Counted from the stretch's first letter, positions 23,836-33,543 are shown. The stretch is DNA of 64,000 nt from an uncultured Clostridia bacterium (GCA_947625785.1 CANQPS010000001.1:62001-126000); one strand, 5' to 3'. Program-made: numbers and translations. Notes: generated by a model not told the origin, from the sequence alone.

Positions 23836-25119
23836 ATGATAAAATTGGTAAAAGCAGACGGTATTAATGAAGTTGAGTTTTTAGAGAAAACAAGACAACG
23901 CAACAGTGAAACAGATAAAAATATTACAGCAGTAGTATCTGAAATTATAGACAATGTTGCAAAATATGGTGATAAGGCTGTTAGAGATTATACAATAAAA
24001 TTTGACGGAAAAGCCCCGGAAACGGTTGAAGTCAGTAAGGAAGAAATACTTAATTCTATTAATTTGTGTGATGAAAAGTTCGTTAAGGCATTAAAAGTTG
24101 CAGCAGAAAATATTTCTGATTTTCATAAAAGACAAGTACAGCAAAGCTGGCTTACAACAAAAAATAATGGTGTTATATTAGGTCAAAGAATAAGAGGTCT
24201 TGCAAAAGTTGGAATATATGTTCCGGGAGGAATAGCAGCATATCCATCGTCAGTACTTATGAACACAATTCCTGCTAAAATAGCCGGTGTAGGCGAGGTA
24301 ATAATGACAACGCCGCCAATGAAAAACGGAAGACCAAATCCTAATATTATGGCAGCAGCAGCTATTGCAGGTGTTGACAGAGTATTTATGATAGGAGGGG
24401 CACAAGCGGTTGCAGCACTTGCTTATGGCACAGAAACAGTTCCAAAGGTTGATAAAATTGTAGGACCGGGAAATATATTTGTAGCAACAGCAAAAAAATT
24501 ACTATATGGCAAAGTTGATATTGATATGATAGCAGGACCAAGCGAAATTTTAGTATTAGCAGATGAAACGGCAAATCCAAAATTCCTTGCGGCTGATTTA
24601 ATGTCACAGGCAGAACACGATAAAATGGCATCGGCAATTCTTATAACCAACTCACAAAAAGTTGCTGATGAAACAATTATAGAAATTGAAAAACAAATTC
24701 AGACATTATCCCGAAAAGATATAATTGAAGAATCTATAAATAATTATTCTGCTATTATAGTATGTGATAGTATCAACAAGGCGGTAGAGTTGGCAAATGA
24801 GCTTGCACCTGAACATCTTGAGGTTTGTTTGGCTAATCCTATGGAATATATAGGAAAATTAGATAATGCCGGTTCAGTATTTTTAGGAAATTATTCTCCC
24901 GAGGCACTTGGAGATTATCTGGCAGGGCCTAATCACGTTTTGCCAACAAGTGGAACGGCAAGATTTTTCTCGCCGTTATCAGTAGATAGTTTTGTCAAGA
25001 AGTCGAGTTTTATATATTATACAGAAAATGCACTTAAAAATAATAAAGATGATATTATTGAAATAGCAGAAAAAGAAGGTCTTACAGCACACGCAAATTC
25101 AGTTAAAGTCAGATTTTAA
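23836..25119 (+). CDS. hisD: Histidinol dehydrogenase
   Basis: The 427-residue zinc and NAD enzyme carries out the last two oxidations to histidine. Family motifs are KVGIYVPGGIAAYPSSVLM, the zinc-ligand segment ADLMSQAEHD and ELAPEHLEV. Full length. It closes the first histidine unit; the next one has its own promoter 75 bases downstream. Confidence 0.97.
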   Translation: MIKLVKADGINEVEFLEKTRQRNSETDKNITAVVSEIIDNVAKYGDKAVRDYTIKFDGKAPETVEVSKEEILNSINLCDEKFVKALKVAAENISDFHKRQVQQSWLTTKNNGVILGQRIRGLAKVGIYVPGGIAAYPSSVLMNTIPAKIAGVGEVIMTTPPMKNGRPNPNIMAAAAIAGVDRVFMIGGAQAVAALAYGTETVPKVDKIVGPGNIFVATAKKLLYGKVDIDMIAGPSEILVLADETANPKFLAADLMSQAEHDKMASAILITNSQKVADETIIEIEKQIQTLSRKDIIEESINNYSAIIVCDSINKAVELANELAPEHLEVCLANPMEYIGKLDNAGSVFLGNYSPEALGDYLAGPNHVLPTSGTARFFSPLSVDSFVKKSSFIYYTENALKNNKDDIIEIAEKEGLTAHANSVKVRF

Positions 25120-25193
25120 TATGAAAAATCAATAGATACTTTACATATTGATGTAAAACTTATGTACAATTACTATTAATTTTCGTAAAATTC

Positions 25194-25222
25194 TTTACAT
25201 AATGAATTGAATTAGTTATAAT
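25194..25222 (+). promoter_or_regulatory. promoter of hisBAIE
   Basis: TTTACA (25194-25199), a 17-base spacer and TATAAT (25217-25222). Transcription should start near 25229, inside the following stem-loop. Confidence 0.75.
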
Positions 25223-25226
25223 AAAA

Positions 25227-25255
25227 GCGACAAGAGAATTTTTATATCTTGTCGC
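25227..25255 (+). other. 5' leader stem-loop of hisB
   Basis: Perfect 9-bp arms GCGACAAGA and TCTTGTCGC with an 11-base loop. No T-run follows. It sits at the predicted 5' end of the mRNA. Confidence 0.65.
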
Positions 25256-25285
25256 AAAGTTGTTATTATAAATAAAGGTGAGTTT

Positions 25286-25873
25286 ATGAAAACTACAAGA
25301 AATGCAACTGTTGGCAGAAATACAAAAGAAACTAAAATAACCGTATCATTAAATCTTGACGGTGGAGATGTTAGCGTTGATACAGGCATAGGATTTTTTA
25401 ATCATATGCTGACATCTTTTGCAGTCCACGGTGGATTTGGACTTAAAGTTGTAGCAAAAGGTGATATATATGTTGATTGTCACCATACAATAGAAGATAC
25501 AGGTATAGTTATAGGAAAAGCTCTCAATGAAATCCTTGAGGATAAATCAGGTATAGCAAGATTTGGCAGTTTTTATGTACCTATGGACGAGGCATTAGGA
25601 TTTTGCTCTTTGGATATAAGCGGCAGACCGTTTTTAGTATTTGATGCCAAATTTCCGGAAGAAAGAATGGGAGATTATGATTCTTGTATGACGGAAGAAT
25701 TTATGAGAGCATTAGCGTTTAACAGTGGTATTACCCTTCATTTAAGATGTATATATGGAAAAAATTCACATCATATTACAGAGGCCTTGTATAAAGCATT
25801 AGGCCATAGCCTGAAACAGGCTGTAAAACTAAATGATGATGGCTCTATATTATCAACTAAGGGTGTATTATAA
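25286..25873 (+). CDS. hisB: Imidazoleglycerol-phosphate dehydratase
   Basis: The 195-residue Mn enzyme dehydrates imidazoleglycerol phosphate. It is monofunctional, with no histidinol phosphatase domain. The metal-binding repeats FFNHMLTSFAVHGGF, DCHHTIEDTGI and HHITEALYKALGHSL are intact. The histidinol phosphatase needed later in the pathway is not in the window. Confidence 0.97.
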   Translation: MKTTRNATVGRNTKETKITVSLNLDGGDVSVDTGIGFFNHMLTSFAVHGGFGLKVVAKGDIYVDCHHTIEDTGIVIGKALNEILEDKSGIARFGSFYVPMDEALGFCSLDISGRPFLVFDAKFPEERMGDYDSCMTEEFMRALAFNSGITLHLRCIYGKNSHHITEALYKALGHSLKQAVKLNDDGSILSTKGVL

Positions 25874-25910
25874 TATTTTTTTGAGATGATTTTATTATGG
25901 AGGAATCAGA

Positions 25911-26654
25911 ATGATTATATTTCCTGCAATAGATTTAAAAGATGGTAATTGTGTAAGACTTTATAAAGGCGATTATAGTACAGTACATAAAGTTGCTGAA
26001 AATCCCGTTGAAACGGCTTTAAAATTTGAAAATGATGGTGCAGAATGGCTGCACCTCGTAGACCTTGACGGTGCCAAGGACGGAAAAAGAGTTAATTCAG
26101 ATGTTATTGCATCAATCCGTAAAGCGAGTAAAATGAAAATTGAGGTTGGCGGCGGTATAAGAAACATTGATACAATTAATTATTACATAGGAATGGGTAT
26201 CAATAGAGTTATATTAGGTTCGGCTGCCGTTAAAAATCCGGAATTTGTTAAAGAAGCAATAAAAGAATTCGGTTTAAAAGTAGCTATAAGCATAGATGCA
26301 CTTGACGGAATGGTTAAAGCAGAAGGTTGGATTGATAAATCAGAAATAAATTTTATTGAACTTGCCAAGAGAATGGAACAAATGGGTGTAAAATATATTA
26401 TTTTTACGGATATATCAAAAGATGGTATGTTGTCAGGTCCAAATTTGACACAACTTGATGAATTAAAAAATGCAGTATCTTGTGATATTACGGCGAGTGG
26501 AGGAGTTGCAAATCTAAAAGATATTATAAATCTTACAGATTTAAATATTTATGGGGCGATATGCGGAAAGGCTTTGTATTCAAATACGCTTGACTTAAAA
26601 CAGGCACTTGCGGTTGCACACAAAGCAGAAAAAATTGGTAAAGGTGCGTGTTGA
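25911..26654 (+). CDS. hisA: ProFAR isomerase
   Basis: The 247-residue TIM barrel isomerises the ProFAR intermediate. The N-terminal catalytic Asp is in [18 protein letters not shown] and the C-terminal half has [13 protein letters not shown]. It is HisA rather than HisF: the motif around the first Asp and the D-A-L-D-G segment fit HisA. No hisH or hisF lies next to it, although these usually flank hisA. Confidence 0.95.
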   Translation: MIIFPAIDLKDGNCVRLYKGDYSTVHKVAENPVETALKFENDGAEWLHLVDLDGAKDGKRVNSDVIASIRKASKMKIEVGGGIRNIDTINYYIGMGINRVILGSAAVKNPEFVKEAIKEFGLKVAISIDALDGMVKAEGWIDKSEINFIELAKRMEQMGVKYIIFTDISKDGMLSGPNLTQLDELKNAVSCDITASGGVANLKDIINLTDLNIYGAICGKALYSNTLDLKQALAVAHKAEKIGKGAC

Positions 26655-26656
26655 TT

Positions 26657-26983
26657 ATGGAAAATTACGACTTTATTGAAAAATTTTTTAAGAAATCCGA
26701 TTTATTGCCAGCCATAGTTCAAGAAAAATCAACAGGAGAAGTTTTAATGCTTGCATATATGAACAGAGAATCTATGCAAAAGACATTTGAAACAGGATAC
26801 ACTTGGTTTTATAGCCGTTCAAGACAAGAATTATGGAATAAAGGTGCAACATCAGGACATCTGCAAAAAGTTCTTGAAATATATGGCGATTGTGACGATG
26901 ATACATTATTAGTAATAGTCGAACAAATAGGAGCAGCCTGTCATACGGGAAATCACAGTTGCTTCTTTAATAAACTTAAATAA
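26657..26983 (+). CDS. hisI: Phosphoribosyl-AMP cyclohydrolase
   Basis: The 108-residue zinc enzyme opens the purine ring of PR-AMP. It keeps the metal-binding CDDDTLLV and CHTGNHSCF motifs and the ATSGHLQKV segment. I chose ATG 26657, just after the hisA stop; an in-frame GTG at 26648 would overlap hisA. The pyrophosphohydrolase is a separate gene (hisE) downstream rather than fused. Confidence 0.95.
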   Translation: MENYDFIEKFFKKSDLLPAIVQEKSTGEVLMLAYMNRESMQKTFETGYTWFYSRSRQELWNKGATSGHLQKVLEIYGDCDDDTLLVIVEQIGAACHTGNHSCFFNKLK

Positions 26984-27001
26984 TTAAAGGGAGTACATAC
27001 A

Positions 27002-27337
27002 ATGTTAAACAGTAATGATGTTTTGAAAAATCTTTATGATACAATTCTTGATAGAAAAGAAAATAAACAAGAAGGTTCTTATACTTGTTATCTTTTTGAA
27101 AAGGGAATTGACAAAATTTTAAAAAAATGCGGCGAAGAATGCAGCGAAACAATTATAGCGGCTAAAAACGGCGATAACGGCGAAACAGTTCTGGAAATAT
27201 CAGATTTAATTTATCATTTATTCGTAATGATGGTTAATCAGGGAATAACGGTTGATGATGTTATGGCAGAACTTGATAAGAGAAGTAATAAAACAGGTAA
27301 TTTAAAAAAGTTTCATCAGGTAGATAAAAATACTTAA
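27002..27337 (+). CDS. hisE: Phosphoribosyl-ATP pyrophosphohydrolase
   Basis: The 111-residue MazG-fold enzyme removes pyrophosphate from PR-ATP. The helix motifs KCGEECSETIIAAK and EISDLIYHLFVMM hold the acidic metal ligands. It lies 18 bases after hisI and ends the unit at a bidirectional terminator. Confidence 0.95.
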   Translation: MLNSNDVLKNLYDTILDRKENKQEGSYTCYLFEKGIDKILKKCGEECSETIIAAKNGDNGETVLEISDLIYHLFVMMVNQGITVDDVMAELDKRSNKTGNLKKFHQVDKNT

Positions 27338-27345
27338 TGATATAT

Positions 27346-27381
27346 AAAATAAGCCTCACAAATATTTGTGAGACTTATTTT
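27346..27381. terminator. bidirectional terminator between hisE and spoIVA
   Basis: Arms AAAATAAGCCTCACAAA and TTTGTGAGACTTATTTT pair with one mismatch. A- and T-runs on each side serve both strands, and the two genes converge here. Confidence 0.92.
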
Positions 27382-27385
27382 TGTG

Positions 27386-28864
27386 TTAAAGAATTATGCA
27401 AATAAGACCGTTGCAGCCGTCATTAATAATTCTCTCGATAGTTTCTTTCATTTTTTTACGGGCGTCTTCCGGCATACGATAAAGTTTGTTGTGTAAACCT
27501 TCGTTCACAAGTTCGTGTAATGATTTACCAAATATATTAGATTCCCATATCTTAGATGGACTTTCTTCAAATTCTTTAAGTAAATACATTACAAGTTCCT
27601 CTGATTGTTGTTCTGAGCCAACTATTGGTGTAACCTCAGTAGTAATTCTTGTTTTCATTAAATGAATAGACGGTGCTGAGGCTTTTAATCTTATACCATA
27701 TTTACCGCCTTGTTTAATGATTTCGGGTTCTTCAAGGGATAATTCTTCCATAGTAGGCATAACAATTCCATAACCGTTTTCATTTACCTCGTCATAAGCA
27801 TCGGCAATTCTTTCAAAACGCTTCTTAACGGACGCAAGGTCGAGCATATAGTCAAGCAAAGAACATTCATCTTTTATATCAAGATTAGTTTTTTCACTTA
27901 AAACTTTATAGAATAAATCGGGTTTGAGAGATAAAGAAATTCTGCCATAACCTTTGCCTAAATCAATGCCGACAGCATCAGTTTTAAGTATATATTCACA
28001 TAAAGAAATATCATTTGTTATATTTTGTATTTCTCGGATTTTCTCGGCTTTTGAGGCGGATTTCTGAATTGTGGAATAGATTGTATTTCTAAGCCAGTGA
28101 TTTTTTTCAAGAGATGTCAGCCATTTAGGCATATCAACCTTAATTTCTTTTATAGGAAATTCAAAAAGTATCTGAGCGAGTATTCGTTTGATTTGATTTT
28201 CGTCAAGGTCAATACAACTGACAGCAATAGAAGGAACACCATATTTTTCCTGTAATTTTTGGCAAAGTTCAACGGTTTCGGCAGCATTAGGGTAGACGCT
28301 GTTCAAAAGTATGATAAAAGGTTTATTTATTTCTTTTAATTCGTTTATAACTCTTTCTTCTGCGTCCTCATATTCCTCTCTGTCAATATCACTTATAGAA
28401 CCATCTGTTGTTATAACAAGGCCAATAGTAGAATGGTCGGTTATAACCTTTTTGGTGCCGATTTCTGCCGCCATATTAAAAGGTATAGCTTCCTCAAACC
28501 AAGGGGTTTTAACCATTCTTGGCAATTCGTCCTCTACATAGCCCAAAGCACTCGGAACAATATAACCAACACAATCAATCATTCGTACTTTAAGAGTAGC
28601 CGCATTATCAATAGTGATTTCAACAGCATCTTCCGGTATAAACTTAGGTTCAGTGGTCATAATAGTGCGTCCGGCAGCAGATTGAGGTAATTCATCAACA
28701 GCACGCTCTCGCTGATGTTGGCTTTCGATATTTGGTATTACAAGCGTATCCATAAAACGCTTTATAAAAGTCGATTTACCTGTGCGTACAGGACCTACGA
28801 CACCAATATAAATATCGCCGTTTGTACGCTGTGATATGTCTTGATAAATATTTCGTTCTTCCAC
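27386..28864 (-). CDS. spoIVA: Stage IV sporulation protein A (spore coat morphogenetic ATPase)
   Basis: The 492-residue product equals the length of Bacillus SpoIVA. It polymerises, using ATP, on the forespore outer membrane as the base of the coat. The Walker A motif GPVRTGKS is near the N-terminus and a DCVGY segment follows. The C-terminal anchoring domain is present. I chose GTG 28864, with AGGAGA 8 bases upstream, giving the usual EERNIYQDI start; an in-frame extension to 28891 has no ribosome site. It is the second gene after the SipL-like gene, 41 bases away. Such genes are normally mother-cell, sigma-E controlled. Confidence 0.97.
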   Translation of the reverse strand: MEERNIYQDISQRTNGDIYIGVVGPVRTGKSTFIKRFMDTLVIPNIESQHQRERAVDELPQSAAGRTIMTTEPKFIPEDAVEITIDNAATLKVRMIDCVGYIVPSALGYVEDELPRMVKTPWFEEAIPFNMAAEIGTKKVITDHSTIGLVITTDGSISDIDREEYEDAEERVINELKEINKPFIILLNSVYPNAAETVELCQKLQEKYGVPSIAVSCIDLDENQIKRILAQILFEFPIKEIKVDMPKWLTSLEKNHWLRNTIYSTIQKSASKAEKIREIQNITNDISLCEYILKTDAVGIDLGKGYGRISLSLKPDLFYKVLSEKTNLDIKDECSLLDYMLDLASVKKRFERIADAYDEVNENGYGIVMPTMEELSLEEPEIIKQGGKYGIRLKASAPSIHLMKTRITTEVTPIVGSEQQSEELVMYLLKEFEESPSKIWESNIFGKSLHELVNEGLHNKLYRMPEDARKKMKETIERIINDGCNGLICIIL

Positions 28865-28905
28865 AGTCTTTCTCCTCTCATATATACACAAAAAAGTTAA
28901 TTAAT

Positions 28906-30444
28906 TCACATAGGTATCAATAGCATACACCTACTTGTGATAATATCATCTGAAATATCATTTTCTGATTTAATTGCTTCAACAGAAGTACAATATTCTT
29001 TGGCAATATCCCAAATCCTTTCGTTTTTATCAGCGTAATATAAATTTAGTGCTGCATTAGTATCTTTGCAGCGTTCCTTATCCTGATTGGTGGCAATTTC
29101 GTTTACGGTTTTATGCGTATTTGATTTAAATAGTGGTGCTGTAACTTTTAATTCTGCTTTAACTTCAAGGGAATTATCACCTATTATTCGATATGATATA
29201 GATGTAACTGTTGCGGATAAATTTGCGGTAATATTATCCGGAAGCTGATATTTAGTAACCTGATGGTTAAAATCAGCAGAACGCTCAGCGTAAAACGGAG
29301 TATTTTCATTATCATAAGCAAGGATACAAACATTAAGTTTGCCAAATATATTTATGCCTTCGTTATCCTGCGAATAATTAATGGAAAGATTATCATTCCA
29401 AATATCTATAATTTTAGAAATATTATTGTCACCTAACTGAATTTCACCTTTATCAATAAATGTTTCGTTAAGAGTATCAATAAGTTGGTTTATATTAATT
29501 TGTTTATAGTTTACATCAAGCTCATATACGGTTGAATATGCGTCATCAATTATGTTAATTTCAGTATCATTATATGAAAATACAGTGGCACAAAGTTTTG
29601 CATCAAATTCAAATAAATTATCATCGCCTGACATATCAGACTTTATTCTGACGTTATGAGTAAGTATATCAAGACTGACACAGGCAGATGATGTTTCTGT
29701 AATTCCGTCAGTATCTACGACTTGACTAAAAGGAATAGTATGTTCAATAATTTCGGTATCACCGTTATCGACATTTGTTAAGTATAATATTTTTACGACA
29801 ATATCTCCCTTAATCATAAGCTTGTTTGAGATTGGAGTAAAATCATTAATAATAGCCTTAGCATCTGTTCGGAGTAGTCCCTCAGCATTATTTGAACCGT
29901 TTGCTATATCTATTGTTTCGTTTACAACAAATATACTTTGTCCTAATCCACTAAAATTACTTACATTAACGGGGATTTTCTTTAATTGCAAGTCGTCATT
30001 ATTAATGTCTGAAACTATTTCAAAGCTATCTTTTGTAAATACTTTTACGCATAAAGAAAATGCACCGTGTATATCAATTCGTCTTGATGTTACAGCCCTG
30101 CAATTAACATATTCAGTTTTTATTGTGGTGGTGGCGACTGCGTTTGTAGGAGATGATTTGATATTAACAGAAGTAGAAAAAGGAGATGTATGCTCACAAC
30201 ATCTTACTCTTTTGCGTTCGGCATCAAGGTATAGCAGCATTATATGGGCAGTTCCATCAATATCAAGTCTGTCACCGGAAATAGCCTTAGAATTAATTTT
30301 TGGAGTGATTTGGCATTTTAATAATTTTTGAATATCAGGGCAGTAATCCGGTAAATTAAAATCTAAATCAATAGGTTGCTCTTGACAGCCATCAAAGATA
30401 ACAGAGTTAAAAAATATATTTTCTTTTATAGGGGTATATTCCAT
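28906..30444 (-). CDS. sipL: SPOCS (DUF3794) and LysM protein, SipL-like
   Basis: The 512-residue protein has SPOCS/DUF3794 segments, including DFNLPDYCPDIQKLLKC at the start, and a C-terminal LysM domain (ADKNERIWDIAKEYCTSVEAIKSEN ... CMLLIPM). This is the architecture of Clostridioides difficile SipL, whose LysM domain binds SpoIVA to localise the coat. Here it is encoded directly upstream of spoIVA on the same strand, which supports that role. No signal peptide is present, as expected for a mother-cell cytosolic coat factor. GGAGCGA precedes the start. Confidence 0.9.
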   Translation of the reverse strand: MEYTPIKENIFFNSVIFDGCQEQPIDLDFNLPDYCPDIQKLLKCQITPKINSKAISGDRLDIDGTAHIMLLYLDAERKRVRCCEHTSPFSTSVNIKSSPTNAVATTTIKTEYVNCRAVTSRRIDIHGAFSLCVKVFTKDSFEIVSDINNDDLQLKKIPVNVSNFSGLGQSIFVVNETIDIANGSNNAEGLLRTDAKAIINDFTPISNKLMIKGDIVVKILYLTNVDNGDTEIIEHTIPFSQVVDTDGITETSSACVSLDILTHNVRIKSDMSGDDNLFEFDAKLCATVFSYNDTEINIIDDAYSTVYELDVNYKQININQLIDTLNETFIDKGEIQLGDNNISKIIDIWNDNLSINYSQDNEGINIFGKLNVCILAYDNENTPFYAERSADFNHQVTKYQLPDNITANLSATVTSISYRIIGDNSLEVKAELKVTAPLFKSNTHKTVNEIATNQDKERCKDTNAALNLYYADKNERIWDIAKEYCTSVEAIKSENDISDDIITSRCMLLIPM

Positions 30445-30579
30445 AAATATAGTTCGCTCCTTTTATTTTTTTAAATATGTTAAATACTTATTCGGAATAC
30501 AGCAATATTATTACTATTTTTTAAAAGCTATGAAACATAAAATATATCTAAAATTTTCCTGCTGGAAATAAAAAATATG

Positions 30580-30608
30580 TTGATTTTTTATATAATAGGT
30601 TGTATAAT
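30580..30608 (+). promoter_or_regulatory. promoter of the CAP-domain surface protein
   Basis: TTGATT (30580-30585), a 17-base spacer and TATAAT (30603-30608). This places the transcription start near 30615 and rules out start codons upstream of it. Confidence 0.7.
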
Positions 30609-30632
30609 TTAATTATGAAATGGGGGTCATTT

Positions 30633-33104
30633 ATGAGTAATTGTATTTTATTCAGAAAAAAGCGATTTTATAGCGCAGCTATAATTTTGCTCGTAACTAT
30701 CTTTGCATTTGTTTTTTCAAATACTGATGCTGAGGCGGCAAACAGTAGTACTAAAACCGATGTAGTCATAGAGGGTACTAGAAAATATGACTATGCTTTT
30801 GAAATGTTTGAAATTTTAAATCAAGAGCGCAGTAATGCAAAAGTATCAACGATAACTCTTGACGAGGAGTTAACTGAATTGGCTATGCAAAGAGCATCAG
30901 AATTGGCAGTCAGCTTTTCTCATACCAGACCTGATGGTTCAAGTTGTTATACTATCAGCGATAGGTTGAATGGAGAAAATATATCTATCGGATATTCAAA
31001 AGCTGAGGATTCTATGAATGGATTTATGAATTCTGAGGGTCACAAAGCGAATATTCTGAGAAGTGATTTTAAATCGGTTGGTATTGGTTGTGTAACGGTT
31101 GATGGAATAACATATTGGGCACAATGTTTTTCTTGTCAAAAGTCAGTAAATACATTAGAAAAAATTCCTGATAATGTAAGTTTAAAGTTTTCAATTAATA
31201 CACTGAATTCTAAATTGGATTTAATGTTTAAAGAGGGAACTGCTATGGGAATATCAGTTAATCATAAGAAACAATTAACTTTATATTCGATAAATAAAGA
31301 ATATAGTTCCGCAAAATTTCTGATAAGGAATACAGATGTTGTATGGAGCAGCAGTAATTCAAATGTCTGCAGCGTTGACAAAAATGGATTAGTAACAGCT
31401 AAATCAGAGGGTACAGCTATTATAAGATGCACTTTGAATGGAATAACCGCAGAAGCTGTAATTACAGTTCCAAAGGCTTATATTTTGGAAAGTAACCACC
31501 CTTATGAAAATTCACTTGATGAAACATATACGCTGAATTATCCAAATGCCGAAAATATAGAATTTACATTTAATGAAGAAACATCGGTAGAAAATTATTT
31601 TGACAATATATACATATATGATAAATACAACAATTTAATAGGTAAATATACTGGTACATCTCTTGCAGGTAAAACAATAAATGTTTCCGGAGATAAAGTA
31701 TATATTAGATTAGTATCGGATTCCATTTATAATGATTATGGTTTTGCAGTTGAAAAAGTAAATGTTAAATATCCTGAAAGCAATAATTTATCCATACAGT
31801 CGTTTACAGCATCAAAATCAGATGCAAAATTGGGCGAAAGTATCACACTGAAAACAACAGCAACAGGAGCAAATTTAAAGTATAAGTATATAGCAGAGCT
31901 TAATGGAACTTGGACAACAATCAGAGCCAATAATACAACGAGCAGCTATACTTGGAAACCAACAGAAAAAGGAACATATACAGTTAGAGTTATTGTATCT
32001 GATGGTATAAATGAGGTAAAAAAGGATATTAAAGTAAATGTAGCGTCAGCTTGTGAAATATCATCATTTACGGCAAGCAGTAAAAATTTAACTATTGGTT
32101 CGAGTACAACATTAAAAACAACGGCAACAGGGGCGAATTTAAAGTATAAGTATATAGCAGAACTTAATGGAACTTGGACAACAATTAGGGCAAGTAATAC
32201 AACGAGCAGCTATACTTGGAAACCAACAGAAAAAGGAACATATACAGTTAGAGTTATTGTATCTGATGGTATAAATGAGGTAAAAAAGGATATTAAAGTA
32301 AATGTAGCGTCAGCTTGTGAAATATCATCATTTACGGCAAGCAGTAAAAATTTAACTATTGGTTCGAGTACAACATTAAAAACAACGGCAACAGGGGCGA
32401 ATTTAAAGTATAAGTATATAGCAGAACTTAATGGAACTTGGACAACAATTAGGGCAAGTAATACAACGAGCAGCTATACTTGGAAACCAACAGAAAAAGG
32501 AACATATACAGTTAGAGTTATTGTATCTGATGGTACAAATGAGGTAAAAAAAGATATTAAAGTAAATGTAGTATCAGCTTGTGAAATATCATCATTTACG
32601 GCAAGCAGCAAAAGTTTAACTATTGGTTCGAGTACAACATTAAAAACAACGGCAACAGGGGCGAATTTAAAGTATAAGTATATAGCAGAGCTTAATGGAA
32701 CTTGGACAACAATTAGAGCAAGTAATACAACGAACAGCTATACTTGGAAACCAACAGAAAAGGGAACATATACAGTTAGAGTTATTGTATCTGATGGTAT
32801 AAACGAGGTAAGAAAAGATATTAAAGTAAATGTAGTATCAGCTTGTGAAATATCATCATTTACGGCAAGCAGCAAAAGTTTAACTGTTGGCTCAAGTACA
32901 ACATTAAAAACAACGGCAACAGGGGCAAATCTAAAGTATAAGTATATAGCAGAGCTTAATGGAACTTGGACAACAATTAGAGCAAGCAATACAACGAGCA
33001 GCTATACTTGGAAACCAACAGAAAAGGGAACATATACAGTTAGAGTTATTGTATCTGATGGTATAAATGAGGCAAGAAAAGACATTAAGATAGTAGTATC
33101 ATAG
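30633..33104 (+). CDS. Secreted CAP/SCP-domain protein with BIG2-like, CUB-like and five triple-tyrosine-type repeats
   Basis: From ATG 30633 (GGGGG upstream) the protein has 823 residues. A signal peptide (basic start, hydrophobic core, DAEAA near residue 36) is followed by a CAP/SCP domain (about 45-170; ILNQERSNAKV, FSHTRPDG, GHKANILRSDFKSVGIGC). Next come a BIG2-like Ig domain (SSSNSNVCSVDKNGLVTAKSEGTAII), a CUB-like beta domain (about 285-380) and five copies of an 88-residue repeat to the C-terminus. No LPXTG or SLH anchor is seen. CAP proteins are widespread secreted proteins in Clostridia; their chemistry here is unknown. The repeat family is shared with the pullulanase. Confidence 0.88.
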   Translation: MSNCILFRKKRFYSAAIILLVTIFAFVFSNTDAEAANSSTKTDVVIEGTRKYDYAFEMFEILNQERSNAKVSTITLDEELTELAMQRASELAVSFSHTRPDGSSCYTISDRLNGENISIGYSKAEDSMNGFMNSEGHKANILRSDFKSVGIGCVTVDGITYWAQCFSCQKSVNTLEKIPDNVSLKFSINTLNSKLDLMFKEGTAMGISVNHKKQLTLYSINKEYSSAKFLIRNTDVVWSSSNSNVCSVDKNGLVTAKSEGTAIIRCTLNGITAEAVITVPKAYILESNHPYENSLDETYTLNYPNAENIEFTFNEETSVENYFDNIYIYDKYNNLIGKYTGTSLAGKTINVSGDKVYIRLVSDSIYNDYGFAVEKVNVKYPESNNLSIQSFTASKSDAKLGESITLKTTATGANLKYKYIAELNGTWTTIRANNTTSSYTWKPTEKGTYTVRVIVSDGINEVKKDIKVNVASACEISSFTASSKNLTIGSSTTLKTTATGANLKYKYIAELNGTWTTIRASNTTSSYTWKPTEKGTYTVRVIVSDGINEVKKDIKVNVASACEISSFTASSKNLTIGSSTTLKTTATGANLKYKYIAELNGTWTTIRASNTTSSYTWKPTEKGTYTVRVIVSDGTNEVKKDIKVNVVSACEISSFTASSKSLTIGSSTTLKTTATGANLKYKYIAELNGTWTTIRASNTTNSYTWKPTEKGTYTVRVIVSDGINEVRKDIKVNVVSACEISSFTASSKSLTVGSSTTLKTTATGANLKYKYIAELNGTWTTIRASNTTSSYTWKPTEKGTYTVRVIVSDGINEARKDIKIVVS
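31800..33101 (+). repeat. five tandem 264-bp coding repeats
   Basis: A period of exactly 264 bp is measured from recurring landmarks (CTTGTGAAAT at 32050, 32314, 32578 and 32842). Copies two and three are almost identical in DNA. The first copy differs at its start and the last copy ends the gene. Confidence 0.95.
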
Positions 33105-33114
33105 TTTAAAATTC

Positions 33115-33155
33115 ATTCCTCTAATCCGTTACTTAAAGTAGCAGATTAGAGGAAT
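33115..33155 (+). terminator. stem-loop terminator after the CAP protein
   Basis: Perfect 12-bp arms ATTCCTCTAATC and GATTAGAGGAAT, with further pairing inside (GTTACT with AGTAGC). The T-run that follows is short. Confidence 0.75.
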
Positions 33156-33249
33156 AACTTTTGCTTAGGCAAATTATGCCATAAATTTATCTATATGTTG
33201 AATATATATTGTGTTTATAGTAGAAATTGAATTTTTTTAAAAATAGTAC

Positions 33250-33278
33250 TTGCAATTCAAGATAAAATGTTGTATACT
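33250..33278 (+). promoter_or_regulatory. promoter of tRNA-Val
   Basis: TTGCAA (33250-33255), a 17-base spacer and TATACT (33273-33278), 36 bases before the mature tRNA. Confidence 0.75.
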
Positions 33279-33313
33279 GAAAAAGTAGTCACAAGGTGGT
33301 CTATAAAAAATAT

Positions 33314-33389
33314 GGGAGCATAGCTCAGCTGGGAGAGCATCTGCCTTACAAGCAGAGGGTCACAGGTTCGAGCCCTGTTGTTCCCACCA
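33314..33389 (+). tRNA. tRNA-Val (anticodon TAC)
   Basis: A 76-base cloverleaf. Acceptor GGGAGCA pairs with TGTTCCC, the anticodon stem is TCTGC/GCAGA with loop CTTACAA (anticodon TAC at 33347-33349), and the T arm is ACAGG/CCTGT with loop TTCGAGC. The CCA end is encoded. It is a single-gene unit. Confidence 0.97.
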
Positions 33390-33392
33390 CAG

Positions 33393-33431
33393 TAAAACAG
33401 CTTTGAGAAGTCAGAGCTGTTTTATTTTTTT
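33393..33431 (+). terminator. terminator after tRNA-Val
   Basis: Arms TAAAACAGCT (33393-33402) and AGCTGTTTTA (33415-33424), followed by seven Ts. Confidence 0.92.
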
Positions 33432-33543
33432 GAAATTTTTTGAATGATTTTGTAATTTAATAGGAAGTTTTCTAAATAATATTTTATATTGTTCTATAAA
33501 AGTACATTGATATATCATAAAATATTAAAATAATGCTTATTTT

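Noticed and set aside
31800-33101. Mobile element or phage origin for the 264-bp repeats
   Set aside because: The repeats are wholly coding, in one frame, and no transposase or terminal repeats are present.
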